Source: Arthrobacter sp. efr-133-R2A-120 (GTDB lineage Bacteria; Actinomycetota; Actinomycetes; Actinomycetales; Micrococcaceae). From it: a DNA stretch of 64,000 nt. Both the position numbers and the translations under genes were made by a program. Shown here piece by piece: positions 53,291 to 62,140 of this stretch. The number at the start of each line of letters is the position of its first letter. The stretch's first letter is position 1. The notes below the pieces were generated by a model. The model did not search any database. It saw only the letters and a program-made list of their open reading frames with translations, and was not told the origin of the DNA. The stretch covers positions 32,636-96,635 of the forward strand of contig NZ_JARVRF010000008.1 of the NCBI RefSeq assembly GCF_030209835.1, written 5' to 3'.

Positions 53291-53393
53291 TAAGGGACGC
53301 ACGAGACGCAAGTAACTAAGTAGCTAAATATCGGCCCGCGCGTAGGGCGACCGTCCCCGCCGAGCTTACGGCGGGATTCGAAAAGGAGAAACC

Positions 53394-53558
53394 GTGGCGG
53401 AGTTCTGGTACAACGTTCAGACACACCAAATCGAAGAGGACGCGTTGTCCGACTGGTCCCAGCTGATCGGTCCTTACAAGACGCGCGAGGAAGCCGAGCA
53501 CGCCCTCGAAAAGGTCAAAGCCCGCAACGAAGCGTGGGACAAGGACGACGAGGACTGA
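53394..53558 (+). CDS. Small SPOR-like protein, 54 residues
   Basis: A 54-residue protein from GTG 53394 with AAGGAG at 53383-53388. It opens AEFWYNVQTHQIEED and contains IGPYKTREEAEHALEKV, the pattern of a minimal SPOR (peptidoglycan-binding) repeat, and ends in an acidic tail. It has no signal peptide or membrane helix, so its role inside the cell is unclear. Divergent from map and convergent with panB. Small proteins of this type are annotated in Arthrobacter relatives as SPOR domain-containing. Confidence 0.75.
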   Translation: MAEFWYNVQTHQIEEDALSDWSQLIGPYKTREEAEHALEKVKARNEAWDKDDED

Positions 53559-53570
53559 GGCTGTGTCCTC

Positions 53571-54482
53571 CTAGAATGAGTGCTCCGGGCCGGGGAAGTG
53601 GCCGGACCTGACGTCGTCGGCGTACGCCTTCGCTGCGTTACTCAGGGTAGTGCGCAGATCCGCATACTGCTTGACGAACTTGGCCATCTTGCCGCCGCGC
53701 AGTCCGGCCATGTCCTGCCACACGAGGACCTGTCCCGTGGTTGCGTTGCCTGCACCGATTCCGATCGTGGGCACGTCGATAGCGGCGTCGACGGCGGCTG
53801 CGGTTTCCGCGGGAACCATCTCCATGAGCACACAGAACGCCCCGGCATTTGCGAGGGCAACGGCGTCTTCGACCAAGCGCGCGGCGTCATCGCCCCGGCC
53901 CTGGACGCGGTAGCCGCCCAGTGAGTGTTCGCTCTGGGGGGTGAATCCGATGTGCGCCATGACGGGAATGCCTGCCTGGACCATGGCGCGCACAGTTCCC
54001 GCATAGAACGCGCCGCCTTCGATCTTGACGGCGTGTGCCAGGCCTTCCTTCAGGAAGCGGACACCGGTTGCCACGGCCTGCTCCGGCGACACTTCGTAGC
54101 TGCCGAAGGGGAGATCTGCCACTACCAAGGCACGTTTGGCGGATCGGGCCACCGCGCGGCACAAGGGGAGGAGCTCGTCGACGGTCACAGGGAGGCTGGT
54201 TTCGTTCCCGAAGACGTTGTTGGAGGCCGAATCGCCGATCAGCAGGACCTCGATGCCGGCCTGGTCGAAAATCTCAGCCGTGTATTGCTCGTAGGCGGTC
54301 AGCATTGCAAAGCGCTCACCCTTTGCCTTGGCTTGTTGAAGGTGATGGGTGCGGATCCTCGCGGCGGGCTTCGGCGTTGAAGCGTCCGCTGAAGCCCCGG
54401 AACCTGCAGTGGCAGGTCCGGTTCCGTAAGGCGCAGGAACTTCGGCGGGCATGCTGGAATCGGAACTGTTGCTTGGGGCCAT
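53571..54482 (-). CDS. panB: 3-methyl-2-oxobutanoate hydroxymethyltransferase
   Basis: 303 residues from ATG 54482. First step of pantothenate synthesis: transfers a hydroxymethyl group from methylene-tetrahydrofolate to 2-oxoisovalerate. Landmarks: [28 protein letters not shown] (metal site), [19 protein letters not shown] and [18 protein letters not shown]. The first 40 residues are low-complexity. TACGCT ends 6 nt before the ATG. panC and panD are not nearby. Confidence 0.95.
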   Translation of the reverse strand: MAPSNSSDSSMPAEVPAPYGTGPATAGSGASADASTPKPAARIRTHHLQQAKAKGERFAMLTAYEQYTAEIFDQAGIEVLLIGDSASNNVFGNETSLPVTVDELLPLCRAVARSAKRALVVADLPFGSYEVSPEQAVATGVRFLKEGLAHAVKIEGGAFYAGTVRAMVQAGIPVMAHIGFTPQSEHSLGGYRVQGRGDDAARLVEDAVALANAGAFCVLMEMVPAETAAAVDAAIDVPTIGIGAGNATTGQVLVWQDMAGLRGGKMAKFVKQYADLRTTLSNAAKAYADDVRSGHFPGPEHSF

Positions 54483-54488
54483 GAATAG

Positions 54489-54494
54489 AGCGTA
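54489..54494 (-). promoter_or_regulatory. Candidate -10 box of a leaderless panB transcript
   Basis: On the minus strand TACGCT, then CTATTC (6 nt), then ATG 54482. Confidence 0.35.
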
Positions 54495-54672
54495 TGCGGT
54501 ACCGGGCGTCCTAGCCACCGGCGCATGAGGAGCCTCACATTTGTAAACGCTGTGTTACGCGAACCGGGGGTGCAGCCATTCCGGGCCAATGCTTAGTAGA
54601 GTGAATGCTGAGTTGTCGTTGGCTTCGAACCCCGAATCCGCGGCATGGACGTTGACCCGGAAATGAGGCCCC

Positions 54673-56013
54673 ATGGACCGCCAGCAAGAGTTCGTTCTGC
54701 GAACTATCGAAGAGCGTGATGTGCGCTTCGTACGCTTGTGGTTTACCGACGTCGTCGGTTCCCTGAAATCGGTGGCACTTGCACCGGCGGAAGTGGAAGG
54801 CGCCTTCGAGGAAGGCCTGGGTTTCGACGGTTCGGCCATCGAGGGCCTCGCCCGGGTGTTCGAGTCCGACATGCTGGCCCAGCCCGACCCGTCCACGTTC
54901 CAGATCCTTCCGTGGCGCGGTGAAACCGAGCAGACCTCGAGGATGTTCTGCGACATCCTGACCCCCGACGGCGAGCCGTCGGCTGCCGACCCCCGGAACG
55001 TGCTCAAGCGCACCCTCGCCAAGGCCGCGGACATGGGCTTCACGTGCTACACGCATCCTGAGATCGAGTTCTACCTCCTCAAGTCCCAGGACCTTGACGC
55101 CAACGGCGTTCCTGTTCCCGTTGACGAAGGCGGCTACTTCGACCACGTGCCCGGCGGCGTGGCACAAGACTTCCGTCGCACGGCAGTCACCATGCTGGAA
55201 TCCGTGGGCATCTCCGTGGAGTTCAGCCACCACGAGGGCGGACCCGGCCAGAACGAGATCGATCTCCGCTACGCGGACGCCCTCCAGACGGCGGACAACA
55301 TCATGACCTTCCGCACGGTCATCAAGGAAGTGGCCCTCCAGCAGGGCACTTACGCCACCTTCATGCCCAAGCCGTTCACCGACCACCCGGGTTCAGGCAT
55401 GCACACCCACTTCTCGCTGTTCGAGGGTGACACGAATGCCTTCTACGAAGCCGGCGCCGAATTCCAGTTGTCCAAGACCGCTCGCCAGTTCATTGCCGGT
55501 ATCCTCCGCCACGCGCCGGAATTCACTGCGGTCACCAACCAGTTCGTCAATTCGTACAAGCGTCTCTGGGGCGGCGGCGAAGCGCCGAGCTACCTGAGCT
55601 GGGGGCACAACAACCGTTCGGCCCTGGTTCGCGTGCCGCTCTACAAACCGGGCAAGGGCCAGTCCGCACGGATCGAATACCGCGGCATTGACTCCGCCAC
55701 CAACCCGTACCTCGCCTACGCCGTGTTGCTCGGTGCCGGGCTCAAGGGCATCGAGGAAGGCTACGACCTTCCGGCCGCGGCGGAGGACGACGTTTGGTCG
55801 TTGACCTCGGCCGAGCGCAAGGCGATGGGTCACACACCGCTGCCGGCCAGCCTCCACGATGCCATCCGCGCCATGGAGGATTCGGAACTCGTAGCGGACA
55901 TCCTCGGCGAACAGGTCTTTGACCACTTCCTGCGCAACAAGCGTGCGGAATGGCAGGACTACCGGCTCCAGGTCACGCCTTACGAGCTCAAGCGCAATCT
56001 CGGCATTCTCTAG
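54673..56013 (+). CDS. glnA2: Glutamine synthetase family protein GlnA2
   Basis: 446 residues, the length of mycobacterial GlnA2, about 30 shorter than GlnA1. Type I landmarks: GFDGSAIEGLARVFESD, PEIEFYLL (metal glutamate), HHEGGPGQNEID, GSGMHTHFSL and NNRSALVRVP. The loop corresponding to the adenylylation site reads GYDLPAAAE with Tyr364. In Mtb this gene encodes a non-essential glutamine synthetase; in Streptomyces GlnA2 is a gamma-glutamylpolyamine synthetase, so either activity is possible. ATGAGG upstream of the ATG. 3 nt ahead of glnE, so co-transcribed. Confidence 0.92.
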   Translation: MDRQQEFVLRTIEERDVRFVRLWFTDVVGSLKSVALAPAEVEGAFEEGLGFDGSAIEGLARVFESDMLAQPDPSTFQILPWRGETEQTSRMFCDILTPDGEPSAADPRNVLKRTLAKAADMGFTCYTHPEIEFYLLKSQDLDANGVPVPVDEGGYFDHVPGGVAQDFRRTAVTMLESVGISVEFSHHEGGPGQNEIDLRYADALQTADNIMTFRTVIKEVALQQGTYATFMPKPFTDHPGSGMHTHFSLFEGDTNAFYEAGAEFQLSKTARQFIAGILRHAPEFTAVTNQFVNSYKRLWGGGEAPSYLSWGHNNRSALVRVPLYKPGKGQSARIEYRGIDSATNPYLAYAVLLGAGLKGIEEGYDLPAAAEDDVWSLTSAERKAMGHTPLPASLHDAIRAMEDSELVADILGEQVFDHFLRNKRAEWQDYRLQVTPYELKRNLGIL

Positions 56014-56016
56014 GCT

Positions 56017-59000
56017 GTGAGTGTGAGCCTGGCCCGCCGGCTCATCTCTGCCGGTTTCAGCGATCTTGAAAAAGGTGAACGGTTCCTTGCCGCGCGTGAA
56101 CTCGACGGCATCGACCAGGACACGATCTTTGCCGGTCTGCACCTGAGCGCGAACCCGGACACCGCGCTCCAGTCGCTCGTGCGCTTGATCGAGAAGCATC
56201 CCTCACTCAGGCAGCTCGCGGGGGAGCACCCGGATCGCAGTGAGCCGCTTTACCGCTTGCTGGGCGCATCCGAGGCCTTGGGGGAGTTCCTGATCAGGCA
56301 TCCGGAACATCTGGACGTCTTCGATGTGCGCGTCAGCCCGGAACCCTTGTCCGCCGACGCCGGTGAGCTGCGGACGAAGCTGCTCCGATCAGTGAAGGCG
56401 GACCCCAACTCGCCCAGGCCCGTTGCCGCGATGACGGGAGCCAGCGCCTACACCGCACTCCGGACGGCTTACCGGCGCGGGCTCACCGAATTGGCCATCA
56501 AGGACCTCTGCGCCGCCAGTCCCCAGGACTTCATGCCGGCCGTCGGTGCCGAACTGGCCGACCTCGCCGGCGCGGCGATAGAGGCTGCCCTGGCCGTTGC
56601 CAGGGCAGAAGCCGGGGCGACTTTCGATCCCGCCGATATTGCCGGCGTCGGGCTCGCCGTCATCGGCATGGGCAAGTGCGGTGCCCGTGAGCTCAACTAC
56701 ATTTCCGATGTCGACGTCATCTACGTGATCGAGGCGCCGGACCTGGAGGACGCCGAGGCCGCGACCATCGGTACGGCCTTGGCCGCCGGGATCTCCCGTG
56801 CTATTTCGTCCACGGGGTCCGAACCCGGGTTGTGGGAGGTCGACGCGAACCTGCGGCCCGAAGGGAAATCCGGTCCGCTCGTCAGGACGTTGCCCTCCCA
56901 CTTGAGCTACTACGCGAAGTGGGCTGAAAGCTGGGAGTTCCAGGCACTCCTCAAGGCCCGGACCATCGCAGGGGACAGGGATCTGGGCTCGCGTTACGAG
57001 CAGGCCGTCCAGCCGCTCGTGTGGGCTTCGGCCGGCCGGGAAGGTTTCGTGGAATCCGTGCAGGCGATGCGCCGCAGGGTGACGAATAACATTGCTCCGG
57101 CGGAAGAACAGCGCCAGATCAAACTGGGCCCCGGCGGCCTGCGCGATGTCGAGTTCACGGTGCAGCTCCTGCAACTCGTCCACGGAAAGTCCGATGAAAC
57201 GCTCCGTTGCCGGGATACGACGTCGGCGATATCGGCGCTGTCCGCGGGGGGCTACATCGGCCGGGTGGATGCCGCTGCCTTCGACGCCGCTTACCGCTAC
57301 CTGCGGGTTCTTGAGCACCGCATCCAGTTGTTCCAGATGCGCCGTACCCACCTCATGCCCACGAGCCAGGAGTCTTTGCGGTTCCTCGCGAAGGCCGTCC
57401 TGGGGCCCTTTTCCACGGGGAGGCCGCATCCGGACGCCCTGATCGAAACCTGGCAGAAGACCAAGCGGTCCGTTCGAGAACTGCACGACCGGATCTTCTA
57501 CCGGCCGTTGCTCAACACGGCCGCGAAGTTGAGCACCGAAGACGCCCGGCTCACTCCGGAAGCCGCCCAGGGCCGGCTTGCAGCGCTCGGCTACCGCGAC
57601 CCGCAGGGCGCCATGCGCCACATCGAGGCCCTCACTGCCGGGGTCAGCCGGCGCGCCGCACTGCAGCGGCAACTGCTCCCCATCCTTCTCGGCTGGCTCG
57701 CCGAAGGTGTGGACCCCGACGCCGGACTGCTCGCCTTCCGCCGTGTCAGCGAAGCCCTCGGAACCACCCATTGGTATCTCGGAATGCTCCGGGACTCCCA
57801 AGCGGCAGCCGAGCGGCTTTGCCACGTGCTTTCCAACTCACGGCTCATCGCCGATCTCCTGGAGGTTTCCCCGGAATCCGTTGCGTGGCTAGGTGCCGAC
57901 AAGGAGCTCATGCCGATTAGCTTCGAAGCCCAGTGGCAGGAAATCCAATCCAAGATGTCGCGCCACGCCGATCCCGAGAATGCAATGCGGCTCATCCGGC
58001 TCATCAGGCGCCGGGAAATCCTCCGGATCGCCATCGCGGACAGTTCCGGCCTCCTCGAACAGGATGCAGTGGGCACGGCATTGGCCGATGCCGACCGGGC
58101 TGCGGTCCTGGGCGCCTTGCACGTCGCCGAGTCCATCGTGGCTTCCGAGGGACCCCCCAAGACCCAGGTGCTGGTTGTCGCCATGGGTAGGCAAGGCGGA
58201 CGCGAGATCGGCTACGGCTCGGACGCCGACGTCATGTACGTCCACCGGGCGCTCCCTGGCGCGAGTGAATCCGACGCCCAGCAACAAGCCCTTGCCATTG
58301 TGGGGCACATTTCCACCCTGCTTACCCAACCCCTCAAACCGGCCATCCTGGCGGAGCGGGTCCTCACCGTTGATGCCGATCTTCGCCCCGAGGGAAAGAA
58401 CGGGGCCATGGTCCGTTCCCTCGAGTCGTACGCGGAGTATTACCGGCGGTGGTCCCTCATCTGGGAAGCCCAGGCGCTGTTGCGCGCACAACCGATGGCC
58501 GGCAACGACGAATTGGCCGCGGAATTCCTCTGGCTCATCAACCCGATCCGCTACCCGGAATCGCTCGCCGAGACCGATGTGCGGGAGATCCGGCGCGTCA
58601 AGGCGCGGGTTGAGTCGGAACGGCTCCCGAGAGGCGCCGATCCAGCCAGGCACCTTAAGCTCGGACGGGGTGGACTCAGCGACGTCGAATGGCTTGTGCA
58701 GCTGCTGCAGCTCCAACACGCAGGGAAGCATCCACAACTGCGGACCACTTCCACGCTCAAGGCCCTCGACGCGATCGAGTCGTTGGGACTGATCGACAAG
58801 GGTGACATCGTGTTGCTTCGCGAAGCCTGGCGGCTCGCGAGCCGTATCCGCTCGGCGAATGTGATCTGCACGGGGCGTGCCTCCGATCTCCTCCCGGCGT
58901 CTCGGAGGGATTTGGAAGCCGTTGCCAGATGGTGTGGTTACGCTCCGGGGCAAGCCGCGGTATTCGAAGAAGACTATCTGCGCCTGAGCCGGCGGACCCG

Positions 59001-59034
59001 GGCCGTGTTTGAGAAGGACTTTTACGGGCAGTGA
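56017..59034 (+). CDS. glnE: Glutamine synthetase adenylyltransferase/deadenylase
   Basis: 1005 residues with two nucleotidyltransferase domains. The N-terminal half (deadenylase) has GMGKCGARELNYISDVDVIYV; the C-terminal half (adenylyltransferase) has AMGRQGGREIGYGSDADVMYV, each with the GS-x10-DxD metal signature. ANLRPEGKSGPLVRTL and ADLRPEGKNGAMVRSL repeat the same arrangement. It attaches or removes AMP on the glutamine synthetase tyrosine according to nitrogen state. GTG 56017, 3 nt after glnA2. glnA1, its known target, is at 60.7-62.1 kb on the other strand. Confidence 0.96.
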   Translation: MSVSLARRLISAGFSDLEKGERFLAARELDGIDQDTIFAGLHLSANPDTALQSLVRLIEKHPSLRQLAGEHPDRSEPLYRLLGASEALGEFLIRHPEHLDVFDVRVSPEPLSADAGELRTKLLRSVKADPNSPRPVAAMTGASAYTALRTAYRRGLTELAIKDLCAASPQDFMPAVGAELADLAGAAIEAALAVARAEAGATFDPADIAGVGLAVIGMGKCGARELNYISDVDVIYVIEAPDLEDAEAATIGTALAAGISRAISSTGSEPGLWEVDANLRPEGKSGPLVRTLPSHLSYYAKWAESWEFQALLKARTIAGDRDLGSRYEQAVQPLVWASAGREGFVESVQAMRRRVTNNIAPAEEQRQIKLGPGGLRDVEFTVQLLQLVHGKSDETLRCRDTTSAISALSAGGYIGRVDAAAFDAAYRYLRVLEHRIQLFQMRRTHLMPTSQESLRFLAKAVLGPFSTGRPHPDALIETWQKTKRSVRELHDRIFYRPLLNTAAKLSTEDARLTPEAAQGRLAALGYRDPQGAMRHIEALTAGVSRRAALQRQLLPILLGWLAEGVDPDAGLLAFRRVSEALGTTHWYLGMLRDSQAAAERLCHVLSNSRLIADLLEVSPESVAWLGADKELMPISFEAQWQEIQSKMSRHADPENAMRLIRLIRRREILRIAIADSSGLLEQDAVGTALADADRAAVLGALHVAESIVASEGPPKTQVLVVAMGRQGGREIGYGSDADVMYVHRALPGASESDAQQQALAIVGHISTLLTQPLKPAILAERVLTVDADLRPEGKNGAMVRSLESYAEYYRRWSLIWEAQALLRAQPMAGNDELAAEFLWLINPIRYPESLAETDVREIRRVKARVESERLPRGADPARHLKLGRGGLSDVEWLVQLLQLQHAGKHPQLRTTSTLKALDAIESLGLIDKGDIVLLREAWRLASRIRSANVICTGRASDLLPASRRDLEAVARWCGYAPGQAAVFEEDYLRLSRRTRAVFEKDFYGQ

Positions 59035-59072
59035 GCCGCCGCTCGAGCCGACCCGCGGAGTGCGGGGACGGC

Positions 59073-59078
59073 TAAGCT
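59073..59078 (+). promoter_or_regulatory. Candidate -10 box before the acetyltransferase gene
   Basis: TAAGCT, then CGAAGG (6 nt), then ATG 59085. AAGG is also a possible but very close ribosome binding site. Confidence 0.4.
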
Positions 59079-59084
59079 CGAAGG

Positions 59085-59606
59085 ATGCTGGAAACCGTGT
59101 GGCTCATTCCCTTGAAGGATCTCGACGACGATGCCCGCGCCGTAACGCTCGGCGACGTCGCCGTCATGGAATTGGCCGCGGGGCAGGAAGACTTCGTCGG
59201 GGACCCGTTCAAGATGATGCTCATGGGCCTGGAAGACGAAAGCCGCTTGCCGTACGTGATCGAGGCGGCAGGTGCCGCCGTCGGAGTATTTACCTTGCAG
59301 TCTGGTGCCGCAACCTTGGCAGGATGGCCCGACGACGATTCCGCCTGGCTCCTGCGTGGGTTTTTGATCGACCAGAAGCACCAGGGGAGAGGCCGGGGCG
59401 CCCTGTCTGCTGCGGCGGCTGCCCGGGAAGCGCAGAAGCTGACAGCGAGGCTGGGTGGAGGCCAGGCCGGCGTCGTGCTCTCAGTTAACGAACACAATCC
59501 CGCCGCCAAGGCTGCGTACGCAAACGCGGGCTTTGTCGAGACAGGCAGGTACTTGGGTGGTTCCGCCGGTCCGCAATGGACGATGTACCGGGGTTTCGGC
59601 GACTAG
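59085..59606 (+). CDS. GNAT-family N-acetyltransferase
   Basis: 173 residues. The acetyl-CoA loop is seen as LIDQKHQGRGRGALSAAAA, preceded by SAWLLRGF and followed by VNEHNPAAKAAYANAGFVE, the standard GNAT C-terminal half. Substrate unknown; small-molecule and protein targets are both possible. It follows glnE by 50 nt but has its own -10-like box. Confidence 0.88.
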   Translation: MLETVWLIPLKDLDDDARAVTLGDVAVMELAAGQEDFVGDPFKMMLMGLEDESRLPYVIEAAGAAVGVFTLQSGAATLAGWPDDDSAWLLRGFLIDQKHQGRGRGALSAAAAAREAQKLTARLGGGQAGVVLSVNEHNPAAKAAYANAGFVETGRYLGGSAGPQWTMYRGFGD

Positions 59607-59613
59607 GCGGTAC

Positions 59614-59874
59614 CTAGGACTCGACGAGAGTCACGATTGTTTCCGGGCGCACGCCGTCGAATTTCATCGCTTCGGCGGCAGCTTCGGACTCCAACATGCG
59701 CTGGAACGTTTCCATGTCCGGGACCTCGACAATCAGTCCGACCCGGTTGGTTTTTCCCGGATCGACGAACGTTCGAACTGTGAAGCCCTGGGGTCCGAAG
59801 AGTTCTTCCCGTTTCGGTGAGCTAAGCCAGTGCTCAACGTCGTCGACCTCATGGAAGATCATCAAGGTTGTCAT
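59614..59874 (-). CDS. Conserved hypothetical protein, 86 residues
   Basis: 86 residues with GGAGGC before the ATG. It begins TTLMIFHEVDDVEHWLSSPK and has a central hydrophobic strand RVGLIVEVPDMETF, and looks like a single small ferredoxin-like alpha/beta unit, similar in shape to dimeric stress-barrel or antibiotic-monooxygenase-like proteins, but no catalytic residues can be named. No function is proposed. Confidence 0.75.
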   Translation of the reverse strand: MTTLMIFHEVDDVEHWLSSPKREELFGPQGFTVRTFVDPGKTNRVGLIVEVPDMETFQRMLESEAAAEAMKFDGVRPETIVTLVES

Positions 59875-60368
59875 CGTATGCCTCCGCTTTCAGAAGTTGC
59901 GCCAGGAGCCGGAAGGGATGAGGACTCTCTCAAGCATCCTGATCACGCTGAACGTACCACGGCGTCCACCGCGGCGACAGGGTCGTCGTGACTGATAGTC
60001 GAGAACTGAGCCTAGATGCGCGGTCCGGTCGGCAATGCGGAATTGGGACGCTCGCTCACCTATGCCGTCCATCTGGTCAACGCTACTGCAGATATGACCT
60101 CAAGGTGGACGCGTCCCTTGATTTATGTGAGCGAGCGTCCCGGGAAGAGCCGTTATTTGTGAGCGAGCGTCCCGTGACGGGCCGCCATAAGTGAGCGAGG
60201 GTCAGGCGCTTGCCGATGGGGTCAACGAAGCGGTGCCGCGGGCCAGTGCGAGGCTGGCGCGTCGTGGCTGGATTAGAATAATAAGCATGCTTACAGTAAG
60301 GTTGCTGAGGTTTGCACAGCGATAAAGGCAATCATCAGAATGTTTACGACTGAAACTGGAGCTACATC
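59875..60368. other. 494-nt intergenic region with a repeat cluster
   Basis: No gene found on either strand. It contains a 15-bp element in four copies (separate entry), the palindrome TAAGCATGCTTA (60282-60293), and TAGAAT (60274-60279), a possible -10 box for the small membrane-protein gene at 60369. Confidence 0.6.
60045..60203. repeat. Short intergenic repeat with 32-bp period, core GTGAGCGAGCGTCCC
   Basis: The 15-bp core is exact at 60127-60141 and 60159-60173, degenerate at 60191-60203 (GTGAGCGAGGGTC), and inverted and exact at 60045-60059. The three direct copies start exactly 32 bp apart. The stretches between are alike but not identical: CGGGAAGAGCCGTTATTT and CGTGACGGGCCGCCATAA keep CG-GA-G-GCCG--AT. 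An A/T-rich tetramer precedes each core. The inverted copy could pair with a direct copy into a long hairpin. Confidence 0.85.
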
Positions 60369-60533
60369 ATGAATGTCATCCTCGGAATCGTCGCGGTCAT
60401 CGCGATCCTTTTCTTTATCATTGGCGGCACCGTAAAGGCCCTCGGATTCCTTCTCTGGATCGCCCCGATACTGATCGTCCTGGCGATTATCGTCTTCCTC
60501 TTCAGGTTGATTAGCGGGCGCCGGCGGGTGTAG
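60369..60533 (+). CDS. Small hydrophobic membrane protein, 54 residues
   Basis: 54 residues from ATG 60369 with GGAGC 6 nt upstream. Two membrane helices (NVILGIVAVIAILFFIIGG and LGFLLWIAPILIVLAIIVFL) and a basic end (RRRV). A small hydrophobic protein family of this kind, with two helices and a basic tail, is common in actinobacteria and unassigned. A terminator with a T-run follows, so it is a separate transcription unit. Confidence 0.7.
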   Translation: MNVILGIVAVIAILFFIIGGTVKALGFLLWIAPILIVLAIIVFLFRLISGRRRV

Positions 60534-60577
60534 GAAAAATTGGGGGTCCGGCCCCGGCGATCCGAGGCCTTTACAAA

Positions 60578-60616
60578 AGGACGGCTGTGTCTTGACAGGC
60601 ACGGCCGTTCTTTTTT
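60578..60616 (+). terminator. Terminator after the small membrane-protein gene
   Basis: A 12-bp stem (60578-60589 with 60600-60611, two G-U pairs) followed by a run of T. Confidence 0.8.
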
Positions 60617-60660
60617 GTGGGGACTCATGGCGGGGATTTCCACCACGGTCTTAAAACGGA

Positions 60661-60694
60661 GAAGGGGTCACGGGCGATTGCCCGTGACCCCTTC
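60661..60694 (-). terminator. Terminator after glnA1
   Basis: A perfect 15-bp stem (60661-60675 with 60680-60694), loop GATT; on the minus strand followed by TCTCCGTTTTAAG. Confidence 0.8.
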
Positions 60695-60715
60695 CCATGC
60701 TTCTCGCGGTGTTAC

Positions 60716-62140
60716 TTAGACGCCGTAGTAGAGCTCGAACTCGTACGGGTTCGGGCGCAGCGACAGCGGACGGATCTCGTACTCGTACTTGTATTCGATC
60801 CAGGTGTCGATCAGGTCCTGGGTGAAGACGCCACCGGCCTGCAGGAACTCGTTGTCCTCGCGGAGGGCCTCAAGGGCTTCCTCAAGGGAACCTGGAGCCT
60901 TGGGGATGTCCTTGGCTTCCTCGGCGGGCAGTTCGTACAGGTCCTTGTCGATCGGAGCCGGGGGCTCGATGCGGTTGCGGATACCGTCGATGCCGGCCAT
61001 GAGCTGGGCAGCGAAGGCCAGGTACGGGTTGGAGGCGGGGTCCGGAGCGCGGAACTCGATGCGCTTGGCCTTCGGGTTGGAGCCCGTGATCGGGATACGG
61101 ATACCGGCCGAGCGGTTGCCCTGCGAGTAAACCATGTTGACCGGAGCTTCGAAGCCCTTGACGAGGCGGCGGTAGGAGTTCACCGTCGGGTTGGTGAACG
61201 CGAGAACGGCCGAGGAGTGCTTCAGCAGGCCGCCGATGTACCAGCGGGCGGTGTCGGACAAGCCGGCGTAGCCCTTTTCGTCGTAGAAGAGCGGCTCGCT
61301 GCCGTTCCACAGGGACTGGTGGCAGTGCATGCCCGAGCCGTTGTCACCGAAGATCGGCTTCGGCATGAACGTGACGGACTTGCCGTACTCCCACGCGGTG
61401 TTCTTGATGACGTACTTGAACTTCTGCAGGTCGTCGGCAGCGTGCACGAGCGTCGTGAACTTGTAGTTGATCTCAGCCTGGCCGGCGGCACCGACTTCGT
61501 GGTGCGAGCGCTCGACTTCGAGGCCTGCTTCGTCCAGCGCGAGGCACATGGCGTCACGAAGGTCAGCCTGGTGGTCAACCGGGGCAACCGGGAAGTATCC
61601 GCCCTTGAAGGGGGTCTTGTAACCGAGGTTTCCGCCTTCTTCTTCGCGGCTCGTGTTCCAAGGGGCTTCAATCGAGTCGACCTTGTAGAAGGAACCCTGG
61701 GGGGAGGATTCGAACTGAACATTGTCAAAGACATAGAACTCAGCTTCGGGAGCAAAGAATGCCGTGTCCGCGATGCCGGTGGAAGCCAAGTAGGCTTCTG
61801 CCTTTTCGGCCACGCCGCGCGGGTCGCGGTGGTAGGGGTCGCCAGTGCGCGGGTTCACGATGGAGAAGTTCAGCGCGAGGGTCTTCTCGACGCGGAAGGC
61901 GTCGATGAAAGCCGTGGTGACATCCGGGATGAGCTGCATGTCGGACTCGGCGATGCCCTGGAAACCGCGGATGGAAGATCCGTCAAAGAGCTGACCGTTG
62001 ACAAAGAAGTCAGCGTCGACGCTCTTGGCGGGCACGTTGAAGTGCTGCTGGACGCCCGGAAGATCGGTGAAGCGGATATCGACGAATTTTACGTCTTCGT
62101 CTTTGATGAACTTGAGGACTTCGTCCGCAGTCTTGAACAT
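60716..62140 (-). CDS. glnA: Glutamine synthetase type I (GlnA1)
   Basis: 474 residues. Makes glutamine from glutamate, ammonia and ATP. Landmarks: [54 protein letters not shown] and the adenylylation loop [10 protein letters not shown] with Tyr402, the site modified by GlnE. GATAGGAGC precedes the ATG. A GlnR-like box lies about 155 nt upstream. Confidence 0.97.
   Translation of the reverse strand: MFKTADEVLKFIKDEDVKFVDIRFTDLPGVQQHFNVPAKSVDADFFVNGQLFDGSSIRGFQGIAESDMQLIPDVTTAFIDAFRVEKTLALNFSIVNPRTGDPYHRDPRGVAEKAEAYLASTGIADTAFFAPEAEFYVFDNVQFESSPQGSFYKVDSIEAPWNTSREEEGGNLGYKTPFKGGYFPVAPVDHQADLRDAMCLALDEAGLEVERSHHEVGAAGQAEINYKFTTLVHAADDLQKFKYVIKNTAWEYGKSVTFMPKPIFGDNGSGMHCHQSLWNGSEPLFYDEKGYAGLSDTARWYIGGLLKHSSAVLAFTNPTVNSYRRLVKGFEAPVNMVYSQGNRSAGIRIPITGSNPKAKRIEFRAPDPASNPYLAFAAQLMAGIDGIRNRIEPPAPIDKDLYELPAEEAKDIPKAPGSLEEALEALREDNEFLQAGGVFTQDLIDTWIEYKYEYEIRPLSLRPNPYEFELYYGV

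Noticed and set aside
54519..54672. GlnR box before glnA2
   Set aside because: GTTAC occurs, but no GAAAC follows at 6 nt and the AC-N9-AC rule fails, so only the shared decamer is reported.
60127..60203. CRISPR array
   Set aside because: The core is 15 bp with 17-bp gaps that are themselves similar, and one copy is inverted; CRISPR repeats and spacers are longer and the spacers unrelated. No cas genes.
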